NCBI RefSeq assembly: GCF_005877005.1 | Contig: NZ_SSNH01000009.1 | Location: 14,249 to 78,248, forward strand | Length of the DNA: 64,000 nt | Direction of reading: 5' to 3' | Source of the DNA: Sinomonas susongensis | Lineage (GTDB): Bacteria; Actinomycetota; Actinomycetes; Actinomycetales; Micrococcaceae | Shown here: one piece after another, positions 54,650-63,404 of the stretch | Position numbering within the stretch: position 1 is the first letter of the stretch | Layout: each line of letters opens with the position of its first letter | Made by a program: the position numbers and the translations under genes | Notes under the pieces: generated by a model | What the model was told of the DNA's origin: nothing | The model's input: only the letters and a program-made list of their open reading frames with translations | The model's database searches: none

Positions 54650-57318
54650 TTCGTCAGGCCTGCGCGCCTCAGTGCCTCGGCGAGTGCGGTGTCGGGCGCG
54701 CCCTGAGGCCCGCGTCCGCGCCCGCGGTCGCCGCCGCGCGAGCGGTCGCCCGCCGGTGCCCCGTCGCCCTTCTGCGGACGACGCCGGTCCTCCCCCGCGC
54801 GCCGCTGCTCACCCTGCCGAGCCTGGCCCGGGTTCCGGTCCCGCGGCGTCCTGTCGTCGCGGTTCCTCTCCTCGTGGTTCCTGTCCTCGCCTGCGCGCCG
54901 GCCCTCGCCCGGGCGGGACACTTCGTCGTCGAGCCGCAGCGAGAGCGAGATGCGCTTGCGCGGCACATCGACGTCGAGCACCTTCACGCGCACGACCTGC
55001 CCCGATTTCACGACCTCCCGGGGATCTGAGACGAACTTCGAGCTCATGGCCGAAACGTGGACGAGCGCGTCCTGGTGGACCCCGATATCGACGAAGGCAC
55101 CGAAGGCCGCGACGTTGGACACTGTTCCCTCGAGCACCATCCCCGGCTTGAGGTCCGCGATGGTCTCCACGCCCTCCTTGAGCACCGCGGTCACGAACTC
55201 CGGCCGCGGGTCCCGACCCGGCCGCACGAGTTCTGCCATGACGTCCTTGACCGTGGGGAGGCCGAAGCGCTCGTCGGCGAACTGCGCGGGATCGAGGGTC
55301 GCAACCGCCCCCGCCGTCGCCGCCCCCGGCGTCGCACTGCTTCCGGACCCCGCCTTCGCGCCGACTGCAGCGAGAATGCGGTGCGCGAGGCCGTAGGCCT
55401 CGGGGTGGACCGCGGAGGCGTCGAGGGGCTCGGAACCGCCCGTGACGCGAAGGAAGCCTGCGCACTGCTCGAACGCCTTGGCACCGAGCCGCGGGACCTT
55501 CGTGAGCTCGGCGCGGCTCGCGAAGGGCCCGTTCGCGTCGCGATACTCGACGATGCTGCGGCTGAGCAGCGGTCCGACGCCGGCAACGCGGGCCAGCAGG
55601 GACGGCGAAGCCGTGTTGACGTCCACGCCCACCGCGTTGACACAGTCCTCGACCACCGCGGCCAGGGAGCGCTCGAGCTTCGCCGGTGCGAGGTCATGCT
55701 GGTACTGCCCGACCCCGATCGACTTCGGCTCGATCTTCACGAGTTCCGCGAGCGGGTCCTGGAGCCTCCGGGCGATCGAGACTGCGCCGCGGAGTGAGAC
55801 GTCGAGGTCCGGGAGCTCCGCCGAGGCAAGGGGCGACGCCGAATAGACCGATGCGCCGGCCTCGGACACGATGACTTTCGCGGGCTTGAGGGCAGGGCCG
55901 TCCGTCTGGCCACCCTGGTTCTGGTCGTCGTCCGTCTGGGCTGGTGCCGGATCCGCGTGCTGCGCGAGCCTGGCCAGAAGCTCGCCCGCGAGCCGGTCAG
56001 TCTCGCGGCTCGCTGTCCCGTTGCCGACGGCCACGAGCTCGATCCTGTGCTTGAGCGCGAGGGCTTCGAGCGTCGCGAGGGATTCCTTCCACTTCTTCGC
56101 CGGCGCGTGCGGGTAGATCGTCGCAGTGTCCACGACCTTCCCGGTCCGGTCGACGACTGCCACCTTGACTCCCGTCCGGAGTCCCGGGTCGAGGCCGAGC
56201 ACAGCCCGGTTCCCAGCGGGCGCGGCGAGCAGGACGTCGCGGAGATTCGCGGCGAATACCTTGACAGCCTCCTCTTCGGCGGCTTCGAAGAGCCGCGAGC
56301 GGAGGTCCGATTCGAGGCGAGGCTGGAGACGGCCACGCCACGCGATCCGCACTGTCTGCGCAAGCCACTTCCCGCCCGGGGTGTCGGCTCCTCCGCGGAT
56401 CCCCAGCGAGCGCGAGACGGCGTTCTCGTACCCAGCCCGGGCTTCGTCGAGCCCCGCCTCGTCGCGTGGATCGGCCTCTGCCACGGCGACGGTGAGGGCC
56501 CCCTCGCGTTCGCCGCGGAGGAGCGCGAGCACGCGGTGCCCGGGGAGGTTCTCGAGTGGCTGGACGTAGTCCGCGTAGTCCGCGTACTTCCCGGCGAGCT
56601 CGGGGGTCGCGCCGTCCGCGGCCTGTGCACGGACCCGTCCTCGTGCCCAGAGCCGTTCCCGCAGCTCGTGGACGAGCTCGGTGTCCTGGCCCACTCGCTC
56701 GGTGAGGATTGCCCTCGCCCCCGCGAGCGCCTCGGCCGGGCCCGGCACGCCCTTCTCGTCGCTCACAAAAGCGGACGCAAGCTCGTCCGGAATCCTCGCC
56801 GGGTCCGCAACCAGCATGTCAGCAAGGGGTTCGAGGCCCGCCTCACGCGCGATCTGCGCTTTCGTGCGGCGCTTCGACTTGTAGGGGAGGTAGAGGTCCT
56901 CGAGCTCGGCTTTCGTTGCCGCCTTCGCGACGGCGTCCCGCAGCTGGTCGGTAAGGGCGCCCTGCTCCTGGACCGCGGCGAGCACTGCCGCCCGTCGGTC
57001 TTCGAGCTCGCGGAGGTAGCGGAGCCTCTCTTCGAGGTCGCGGAGCTGCGCATCGTCGAGCGTCCCAGTGACCTCCTTGCGGTACCGGGCGATGAACGGC
57101 ACCGTGGATCCCCCATCGAGCAGGCCCACGGCAGCGGCGACCTGCCAGGCCTTCACGCCGAGCTCGTCCGCGATGGTGCCGTTGATCTTCTCGGCGGTCT
57201 CGTCAGCGACCATCGCTCGGGGTGCACTCCGGCGTGCTTCCTGGGCTGAGGCCTTCTGGTCGGGGACTGAAGGCACGGATTTCGGGCGTGAAGGAGCGGG
57301 AACAACAGGCTGGGTCAC
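54646..57318 (-). CDS. Tex-family transcription accessory protein
   Basis: An 890-residue Tex protein, which binds nucleic acid and affects transcription and gene expression. N-terminal helix-bundle domain, then a YqgF nuclease-like fold (AVLGLDPGLRTGVKVAVVDRTGKV), HhH motifs (LLARVAGVGPLLSRSIVEYRDANGPF) and an S1 domain (GMVLEGTVSNVAAFGAFVDIGVHQDALVH). The C-terminal 100 residues are an Arg/Gly/Asp-rich disordered tail. The GTG at 57318 lacks a clear ribosome site; ATG at 57213 (MVADETAEK) is a plausible shorter start. Confidence 0.92.
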   Translation of the reverse strand: MTQPVVPAPSRPKSVPSVPDQKASAQEARRSAPRAMVADETAEKINGTIADELGVKAWQVAAAVGLLDGGSTVPFIARYRKEVTGTLDDAQLRDLEERLRYLRELEDRRAAVLAAVQEQGALTDQLRDAVAKAATKAELEDLYLPYKSKRRTKAQIAREAGLEPLADMLVADPARIPDELASAFVSDEKGVPGPAEALAGARAILTERVGQDTELVHELRERLWARGRVRAQAADGATPELAGKYADYADYVQPLENLPGHRVLALLRGEREGALTVAVAEADPRDEAGLDEARAGYENAVSRSLGIRGGADTPGGKWLAQTVRIAWRGRLQPRLESDLRSRLFEAAEEEAVKVFAANLRDVLLAAPAGNRAVLGLDPGLRTGVKVAVVDRTGKVVDTATIYPHAPAKKWKESLATLEALALKHRIELVAVGNGTASRETDRLAGELLARLAQHADPAPAQTDDDQNQGGQTDGPALKPAKVIVSEAGASVYSASPLASAELPDLDVSLRGAVSIARRLQDPLAELVKIEPKSIGVGQYQHDLAPAKLERSLAAVVEDCVNAVGVDVNTASPSLLARVAGVGPLLSRSIVEYRDANGPFASRAELTKVPRLGAKAFEQCAGFLRVTGGSEPLDASAVHPEAYGLAHRILAAVGAKAGSGSSATPGAATAGAVATLDPAQFADERFGLPTVKDVMAELVRPGRDPRPEFVTAVLKEGVETIADLKPGMVLEGTVSNVAAFGAFVDIGVHQDALVHVSAMSSKFVSDPREVVKSGQVVRVKVLDVDVPRKRISLSLRLDDEVSRPGEGRRAGEDRNHEERNRDDRTPRDRNPGQARQGEQRRAGEDRRRPQKGDGAPAGDRSRGGDRGRGRGPQGAPDTALAEALRRAGLTK

Positions 57319-57372
57319 GAAGACTACTCTGCCCTACGCGTCCGACATTCCGCACGCCGGCATCATCAGGCC

Positions 57373-58239
57373 TCAGCGCGCTCCCCACGTGGCGGCGACC
57401 GTCGCGACGCCCGCCCGGCCCAGCGCCCAGATGGCGCTGCCCACCCCTGTCAGCGCGTAGCCGCTCACGGGCACGAGCATGAGCCGCTCCCTCCAGGAAC
57501 CGGCGTCGCCGAGAACAGGGAACGAGACGTGGCCTCCTGGTCGCCACATCCAGGAAAGCAGCGGGATGCGGGAGAGGCGGCGGGGCCGGCGAAACGCGAT
57601 CGGCCACAGGAGGTTGCACCCGCCCGTCGTGAGCATGTCCCCTGCGATGTGGACGGCGCACCCGAGGGCGACGGCGAGCGGGAACCAGTCCTGCTCGTGG
57701 GGTGCGAAGACCGTGATGAATCCCGCGAGGGGTACCGCGACGAGCCACGGAATCCGCCGTACACCTTCGGGGAAGACGCCCAGGACCTTCGCAGCGAAAG
57801 CAACGAGCAGGAGCGAGACGAGACCGGCCCCGACATGGAGTGTCCCGATCCCCGCTATCCCCGCTATCCCCGCGGTCCACCGGCCGGCGGCCCAGGCGAT
57901 CGCAGTGAAGGCCGCGATCCCGAGAAGGGAGTGGGTTCCGTTGCGGTGGCCCCCTGCGACGGCTCCGATCCCCTCGCAGACCAGCCGCGAGACCGGCGGG
58001 AGCGAATGCGCGATTGTTGCGCTCCGATGGTCGGCGTCCGGGAGCAGCGCTGCGCCGGCCGTCACGAGAGCACCGGCGACGACGCCGAGGGGCGAAGCGT
58101 GCAGGAGGGGAAGGCCGAGATCGAAGCGGGCCGGACCCCAACCGAGGACCGCCGACAGCGGTGAAAGGTCAAGGTGGACCCGGGTCGTCACAGCGACCCA
58201 GGCCGCGGCGCCGCACGCAGCGTGGTGAGGGCCCATCAT
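57373..58239 (-). CDS. DUF457/YdjM-type membrane hydrolase
   Basis: A 288-residue membrane protein of the metal-dependent inner-membrane hydrolase type (YdjM/DUF457). Conserved features: MMGPHHAACGAAAWV, LLPDADHRSATIAHSLPP and GHRNGTHSLLG, with His/Asp residues likely to bind metal, and HIAGDMLTTGGCNLLWP. About six helices. A short in-frame tandem (GIAGIAGIG) near residue 125 reflects a 9-bp DNA repeat. Function unclear. Confidence 0.85.
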   Translation of the reverse strand: MMGPHHAACGAAAWVAVTTRVHLDLSPLSAVLGWGPARFDLGLPLLHASPLGVVAGALVTAGAALLPDADHRSATIAHSLPPVSRLVCEGIGAVAGGHRNGTHSLLGIAAFTAIAWAAGRWTAGIAGIAGIGTLHVGAGLVSLLLVAFAAKVLGVFPEGVRRIPWLVAVPLAGFITVFAPHEQDWFPLAVALGCAVHIAGDMLTTGGCNLLWPIAFRRPRRLSRIPLLSWMWRPGGHVSFPVLGDAGSWRERLMLVPVSGYALTGVGSAIWALGRAGVATVAATWGAR

Positions 58240-58355
58240 CCGTGCCGGATCCTCCTCTGACCTGCGGACACACGCTGAGTGCGCCGTCCCACCGTACCCT
58301 CCTCAGGCTGCTCTGCCCTCACCGAGAGGCACCTTCGGGAGGCGCATCGGTGGGG

Positions 58356-58583
58356 TCAGGCGAGGCAGTCGGTGCAGACCCCGGCGTCGACGTCTGCGTC
58401 CCGGAGCACGGCGCCGCAATCATGGCATTCTGCATGGGCGGCGAGGTCGGCGCAGTCGGCGCAGCGGACCTCGTAGGATTCGGCAAGCGCCGCCCTGCAG
58501 TCCATGCAGGCATCCTCGGAAGGAGCTGCGGAGCGGTCGGGCAGTCGGTGGAGTTCGAGTTCTTCAACAGCAAGTGCGCTCAT
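58356..58583 (-). CDS. Small protein with four CxxC pairs
   Basis: A 75-residue protein. Cys pairs stand at 26/29, 41/44, 53/56 and 70/73, each CxxC, mostly CxDC, enough for two zinc ribbons. The N-terminus is acidic. No family recognised. ATG at 58583. Divergent from the YciO/Sua5 gene with 77 bases between. It could be a zinc-binding adaptor or a redox protein. Confidence 0.75.
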   Translation of the reverse strand: MSALAVEELELHRLPDRSAAPSEDACMDCRAALAESYEVRCADCADLAAHAECHDCGAVLRDADVDAGVCTDCLA

Positions 58584-58660
58584 ACTTCGAGGCTAGGTTT
58601 CCCCTCCGACAAAATAAGGACCCTGCCCCGGCGCGCCGGGAATCCGCGTAGGCTCGGAGG

Positions 58661-59281
58661 ATGGCGCGCTACTTCGACGTCCACCCGGTGGACCCCCAGC
58701 CCCGCCTGATCGGCCAGATCGTGAGGATCCTGCAGGAGGGAGGGCTCATCGCCTATCCCACCGACTCCTGCTACGCGCTGGGTGCCCAGATGGGCAACCG
58801 GGCCGCACTCGACCGCATCCGGCAGATCCGTCGCCTCGACGACAAGCACCACTTCACCCTCGTCTGCCGCGACTTCGCCCAACTAGGACAGCTCGTGAGC
58901 ATCGACAACGACGTGTTCCGCGCCATCAAGGCCGTCACTCCCGGCCCGTACACATTCATCCTCCCCGCGACGCGGGAGGTTCCACGACGCATGCTGCACC
59001 CGAAGAAGAAGACGGTCGGCGTCCGCATCCCCGACAACAACGTCGTCCGAGCGCTCGTCGCGGAGCTCGGCGAGCCCATCCTCTCGTCCACCCTTCTCCT
59101 GCCCGGCGACGAGGACCCGCTCATCGACGGCTGGGACATCAAGGACCGCCTCGACAACGTCCTCGACGCCGTCGTCGACGCGGGGGACTGCGGCACCGAG
59201 CCGACCACGGTGATCGACTTCTCGAACGGGTATGCAGAAGTGGCACGCGAGGGAGCGGGCGACACTTCGCGCTTCGAGTGA
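58661..59281 (+). CDS. YciO/YrdC/Sua5 family protein
   Basis: A 206-residue member of the threonylcarbamoyl-AMP synthase superfamily. Motifs: GGLIAYPTDSCYALGAQMGN, then RRLDDKHHFTLVCRDFAQ, TPGPYTFILPATREVPRR and VGVRIPDNNV. Residues KKKTVGVRIP favour the YciO branch, whose role in tRNA t6A synthesis is weaker than TsaC. ATG at 58661. A second, TsaC-type gene is expected elsewhere. Confidence 0.92.
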   Translation: MARYFDVHPVDPQPRLIGQIVRILQEGGLIAYPTDSCYALGAQMGNRAALDRIRQIRRLDDKHHFTLVCRDFAQLGQLVSIDNDVFRAIKAVTPGPYTFILPATREVPRRMLHPKKKTVGVRIPDNNVVRALVAELGEPILSSTLLLPGDEDPLIDGWDIKDRLDNVLDAVVDAGDCGTEPTTVIDFSNGYAEVAREGAGDTSRFE

Positions 59282-59368
59282 CTCCTCAGGATCGGAGGCC
59301 TGGAGCACGTCGCAGGCCGTGAAGCAGCGCCCGCAAGCCTAGAATGGAAGGGCGAGAGGAGGGCCTCC

Positions 59369-60088
59369 GTGGCACGGTTCCACTACCGCAGTCCCAAGAG
59401 CTCCCGGCACTTCCAGCAGCCGCGGCAGCAGGCTCGTCCGCGGCCGGTTCCGCCGCCTCAACAACCAGTTCCGCAGCAGCAGGCGGTTCCGCCGCTGCAA
59501 CCGACCCCCAGCCGCCGCAACCCGCTCGACGCCCCGTCTCCTGAGGCCACCGAGCGATGGCGTGAGCTCCTCGCCCCGGATGGAACGCCGCCCGCTCTCC
59601 CGTACCAGATCGACTATGTCCGTTCGGCTGTCCGCCAGGAGACGGGTGTCCGGCCGAGCCTGCGTGGCCTCACGGTGGGTCAGGCCGAGCGTATCCTCGC
59701 GGCGATCAACGTCGATCCCCGCCCGCTGTGGCGGAGCGGCCGGGACAGCTGGGTCATGAACGTGCTCGCGATCTTCGGGAAGTGGCTCGCCGTCGCGCTG
59801 CTCTTCATCGTGATCCTGTCCCTGGGGCGAGCGGATGGGATGCCCGTGGTCGTGCTCATTCTGATGGGTTTTGGGCTCTCCGCGGTTCGGCGGCAGCGCC
59901 GGCAGGCGTTCGAGAACCGCCGCTACCGCCATGCGCGCCTCGAAAGGCCTGCGGTGCCGGAGGCGTACGACGGCGGCACCGGCGGCCCGGTTGCTGGCTC
60001 ACCCGAGCCCGGCGGCGGGGCCGAGGACCCGGGCAGCCCCTACGACGTCGAGACGTACCTCAAGCGGCTCGGCCGGGACGGCCGCTAG
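59369..60088 (+). CDS. Hypothetical membrane protein, Pro/Gln-rich N-terminus
   Basis: A 239-residue protein. Residues 1-55 are Pro/Gln/Arg-rich and disordered. 60-125 is soluble (ATERWRELLAPDGTPPALPYQIDYVRSAVRQETG, DVRP-like). Two close helices span about 130-170, and a Gly/Pro/Arg-rich C-terminal tail ends PYDVETYLKRLGRDGR. GTG at 59369 lies behind GAGAGGAGGGCCTCC. It is not recognised as a named family. Confidence 0.7.
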   Translation: MARFHYRSPKSSRHFQQPRQQARPRPVPPPQQPVPQQQAVPPLQPTPSRRNPLDAPSPEATERWRELLAPDGTPPALPYQIDYVRSAVRQETGVRPSLRGLTVGQAERILAAINVDPRPLWRSGRDSWVMNVLAIFGKWLAVALLFIVILSLGRADGMPVVVLILMGFGLSAVRRQRRQAFENRRYRHARLERPAVPEAYDGGTGGPVAGSPEPGGGAEDPGSPYDVETYLKRLGRDGR

Positions 60089-60148
60089 CGGCCCCTGCAT
60101 GTAGAGCCGGACCCCTAGGAAGGATCTTCCCCGGCACTGAGCCTTCGT

Positions 60149-60183
60149 CTTCTATTGCTAATGTTTCTCATTAGCAATAGAAG
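60149..60183. promoter_or_regulatory. Perfect 15-bp AT-rich inverted repeat, likely operator
   Basis: CTTCTATTGCTAATG and its exact complement CATTAGCAATAGAAG flank TTTCT. It stands 10 bases before the start of the ABC ATPase and overlaps its ribosome site. In DNA of about 70% GC this 35-base, mostly AT tract is striking. The core TAATG-N5-CATTA resembles operators of metal-sensing repressors only loosely; no perfect Zur, Fur/IdeR or NikR match is claimed. It could also act as an RNA hairpin. Confidence 0.8.
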
Positions 60184-60193
60184 GCGGTGTTCA

Positions 60194-61846
60194 ATGTCAG
60201 CTCTTGAAGTGGAGGACCTTCGGATCTCCTTGCGGGGAACCGTCCTCGTCGACGGCGTCTCATTTGCCATCCGAGACGGGGGCCGCGCGTGCCTCCTCGG
60301 AGCGTCCGGATCGGGGAAGACGCTCATCGCTCGAGCCGTCGTCGGCCAGCTCCCTGCCGGCGCCGTGGCAACCGGGAGCGTGCGGGTCCACGGGACGGAG
60401 GTTCTCGGCGTGCCGACCTCGAAACGGCCGCCGGGCGCACGACCCGCTATGGTCTTCCAGGACTCGGCCGTCGCACTCAACCCGCTTGTCCGCGTGCGGG
60501 AGCAGCTCGCGCACCCGCTGCGCAGGCGCCGGGCGCTCCCGCGCGCCGAGGCCTTCCGCGCTGCGGCCCGGCTCGGCGAGCGCGTGGGCCTCCCCGCCGA
60601 GCTCCTGGACGCGTTCCCCCAGGAGCTCTCTGGCGGGCAGCGGCAGCGGGCCTGCCTTGCGCTGGCCCTCGCGTGCGAGGCCCGCCTCCTCGTCGCGGAC
60701 GAACCGACGACGGCGCTCGACGTCGTGACGCAGGCCCAGGTCCTCGACGTGCTCGGGGCCGAAACCGCCGCTGGGGCGGGCACCTCCGTCCTGTTCATCA
60801 CGCACGACTTCGCCGTCGCTGCCGCCGTGTGCCGCGATGCGGTCGTCCTCGACTCGGGACGCGTCGTCGAACGCGGGCCGCTCCGCGAAATCTTCGGGAA
60901 ACCTCAGGACCCGTGCACCCAGGTCCTCGTCGGCGCCGCACGCGCGGCGTCGCTCGACGGTGCGCGAGGCCCGCGCGCGCCGCACGCCGCCGAGGCCAGG
61001 CAGACCGCCGGCCCCGCTCGGGATGGCCGCCCCTTCTTCGAGCTCGACCGGCTGAGCAAGGCCTTCCCGGCGAGGTCCAGGGCAGCACGCGGGTGGTCCC
61101 GTCCGGGGCCCGCGCCGGCAGCCAAGCAGTCGGCCCTCGCCGCAACCGCCCTGCACCCGACAGATCTCGCCATCGCCCCCTCTGAACGCGTGGGCATCGT
61201 CGGCGTGTCCGGTTCCGGCAAGACGACCCTGCTGAGGATCATGCTCGGACTCGAGCCCGGCGATCACGGCAGCGTGCGCTGCGACGGGCGCGCGGTCCTT
61301 CCCGCAGGCGCGCGGGAGCTCCGGTGGTACCGGCGCCGCGTGCAGTACGTCCCGCAGGATCCCGCGAACACGCTCGATCCGCGCATGGAGGTGCGGGACC
61401 TGATCGCGGAACCGCTCGTGGGCCTCGGGCACGACGGCGACCGCGAAGCGGCGGTCCTCGAGGCCCTCGAATCCGTGGGCCTCAGCCGGCATCACCTTGC
61501 GAGGCGGCGCGACGAGCTGTCCGGGGGCCAGGCGCAGCGTGTCGCGATCGCCCGCGCCATCGTGACGCGCCCGGACTTCCTCCTCGCCGACGAACCCGTG
61601 AGCGGATTGGACCTCCCGAACCGCGAGCGCGTCGTCGGCCTCCTCGCACGGCTCGCCGACGAGCGCGGCATGGGCCTGCTCGTCGTCTCGCACGACCTCT
61701 CCGTCGTCGCGAGCCTGTGCGAACGCGCCCTTGTCCTGGACGCGGGCCGCATCGTCGAGGATCGCCCGACACCCGACCTCCTGAGCCGTCCCGCCCACTT
61801 CCGCACGCGGGAGCTCCTCGCCGCAGTCCCACCGCTGCCTGTCTGA
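60194..61846 (+). CDS. Fused dual ABC ATPase, DppD-DppF type
   Basis: A 550-residue protein with two complete ABC ATPase domains, fusing the two ATPases of a nickel/dipeptide/oligopeptide importer. Domain 1: Walker A GASGSGKT about residue 36, signature ELSGGQRQRACLAL, Walker B RLLVADEPTTALD. Domain 2: GVSGSGKTTLLR, ELSGGQAQRVAIARAI, FLLADEPVSGLD. ATG at 60194 behind AAGGCGG; an upstream in-frame ATG lies inside the palindrome. First gene of a three-gene importer operon. Confidence 0.9.
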   Translation: MSALEVEDLRISLRGTVLVDGVSFAIRDGGRACLLGASGSGKTLIARAVVGQLPAGAVATGSVRVHGTEVLGVPTSKRPPGARPAMVFQDSAVALNPLVRVREQLAHPLRRRRALPRAEAFRAAARLGERVGLPAELLDAFPQELSGGQRQRACLALALACEARLLVADEPTTALDVVTQAQVLDVLGAETAAGAGTSVLFITHDFAVAAAVCRDAVVLDSGRVVERGPLREIFGKPQDPCTQVLVGAARAASLDGARGPRAPHAAEARQTAGPARDGRPFFELDRLSKAFPARSRAARGWSRPGPAPAAKQSALAATALHPTDLAIAPSERVGIVGVSGSGKTTLLRIMLGLEPGDHGSVRCDGRAVLPAGARELRWYRRRVQYVPQDPANTLDPRMEVRDLIAEPLVGLGHDGDREAAVLEALESVGLSRHHLARRRDELSGGQAQRVAIARAIVTRPDFLLADEPVSGLDLPNRERVVGLLARLADERGMGLLVVSHDLSVVASLCERALVLDAGRIVEDRPTPDLLSRPAHFRTRELLAAVPPLPV

Positions 61847-61868
61847 GCCTCACTGTCTGAGCCTCACT
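61841..61868. repeat. 14-bp tandem duplication at the ATPase stop
   Basis: GTCTGAGCCTCACT occurs twice in a row. The first copy includes the TGA stop of the ATPase, so the duplication is silent for the protein. Confidence 0.85.
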
Positions 61869-61896
61869 CCCGCACCCGAGAAAGGACCAACACACC

Positions 61897-63402
61897 ATGA
61901 AGACCACCCGTGCCCTGCGCGCCGGGGGCGCCGCACTCGCGCTCGCGGCCGCCATGTCAGGCTGCTCGCCCAGCGCTCCGAGCGCGGAGGACGACGGCGG
62001 CCGGATCCGCCTCGCCATGCTGCAGCCCCCGCGCTCGGGGCTCACGCCGTTCAGCGACGACGCGTTCAAGCTCTCGCGCTGGGGAACGGCAGAGACGCTC
62101 GTGATGCTGGACGAGAACGGCGAGGCCCTCCCTCATCTCGCGACAGGATGGAAGCGCGTGGGCGAAAACGCCTGGGAGTTCACGCTGCGCGACGACGTCG
62201 AGTTCCACGACGGGACCAAGCTGAGCGCTGCCGCGGTCGCGAACACGCTCACCCGCGCGACGAAGGCCGCACCCAAGCCCCGGATCCTCGATGGCGTCGA
62301 ACTCACCGCCGCGGCAACCGGCCAGCTCACCGTGCGCGTCGCGACGGCCGCGGTCGATCCCCTCCTCCCCCAGCGCCTCTCGAGCCCCCAGCTCGCGATC
62401 CTCGCCGAGAGCGCCTATCGCTCCGACGGCACGGTGAGCCCCGTGGGCACGGGGTCGGGGCCGTTCAGGCTCGTCGCCGTCAACGGCACGTCCACCGCGA
62501 CGCTAGACCGCTTCGACGGCTACTGGGGAAAGCGTTCGACGGCGCCCGGCATCGACGTCTCGTTCGTGCCCGACGGCACGGCCCGCGGCGCGGCCCTCCG
62601 CACAGGTTCCGCCGACGTGGTCGAGGCGATTCCGGTCTCCCAGGCGCCCCTTCTGGACGACAGCCTCATTCACGAGGTCCCGATGCCGCGGACGAACACG
62701 CTCTACCTCAACAACGCGATGGGACCCTTCGCGGACTCCAGCCTCCGCGCGGCGGCGCGGAAGGCGCTGAACCCCGATGGCATCGTCAAGACGGTGTACG
62801 AGGGGCGGGCCGACGTCGCGGCGGGGCTTCTCGGACCCGCACTGCCGTGGGCAGCGACCCTTCGCGCCGGAGGCGAGTCCGCCACGGCATCGGGCTCCCC
62901 GGCGGGCGCACGGATTCGGCTCGGGACCTTCTCCGACCGGGCGGAGCTGCCCGAGGTCGCGGTGCTCGTGGAGCAGCAGCTCGAGGCGGCAGGCTTCGTG
63001 GTAGAGCAGGTGGTCCGTGAGTACGCGCACTTCGAGAAGGACATGCTCGCGGGCGCGTTCGACGCCGTCATCCTCTCCCGGGCCACGGTCCTCGACTCGG
63101 GCGACCCAGTCGCGTACATGTTCAGCGACTTCTCGTGCAAGGGCTCGTTCAACATTGCGCACGTGTGCGATCCGGAGATCGACCGAGCCCTCGCGAAGGC
63201 GTCGTCCGCGGAGCCGGGACCGGAGCGGAGGGCAGCGATCATGGCTGCCGAGGCGGAGATCCTCAAGCGGGACGCAGCGCTCCCGATGCTCCACGAGCGG
63301 GTGATCCAGGGCGAGGCGGCGGGCGTGTCCGGTGTCTCGCGCGATCCCAGGGAGCGCGCGCTCATCACGGGCGAGAGCGCGGCAGTGCGCGGGGAGCGCT
63401 GA
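61897..63402 (+). CDS. SBP_bac_5 substrate-binding lipoprotein
   Basis: A 501-residue solute receptor of the nickel/oligopeptide (family 5) class. The signal ends in lipobox MSGC (Cys23). Then WGTAETLVMLDENGEALPHLATGWKRV, TLRDDVEFHDGTKLSAAAV and TGSGPFRLVAVNGTSTATLDRFDGYWG are family signatures. Short for OppA, so a small ligand (metal, metallophore or short peptide) is likely. ATG at 61897 after GAGAAAGGACC. Stop is 2 bases before the permease start. Confidence 0.92.
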   Translation: MKTTRALRAGGAALALAAAMSGCSPSAPSAEDDGGRIRLAMLQPPRSGLTPFSDDAFKLSRWGTAETLVMLDENGEALPHLATGWKRVGENAWEFTLRDDVEFHDGTKLSAAAVANTLTRATKAAPKPRILDGVELTAAATGQLTVRVATAAVDPLLPQRLSSPQLAILAESAYRSDGTVSPVGTGSGPFRLVAVNGTSTATLDRFDGYWGKRSTAPGIDVSFVPDGTARGAALRTGSADVVEAIPVSQAPLLDDSLIHEVPMPRTNTLYLNNAMGPFADSSLRAAARKALNPDGIVKTVYEGRADVAAGLLGPALPWAATLRAGGESATASGSPAGARIRLGTFSDRAELPEVAVLVEQQLEAAGFVVEQVVREYAHFEKDMLAGAFDAVILSRATVLDSGDPVAYMFSDFSCKGSFNIAHVCDPEIDRALAKASSAEPGPERRAAIMAAEAEILKRDAALPMLHERVIQGEAAGVSGVSRDPRERALITGESAAVRGER

Positions 63403-63404
63403 GG

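Noticed and set aside
60155-60193. ATG at 60155 as ATPase start
   Set aside because: It lies inside the palindrome without a ribosome site. ATG at 60194 has AAGGCGG and matches the family start.
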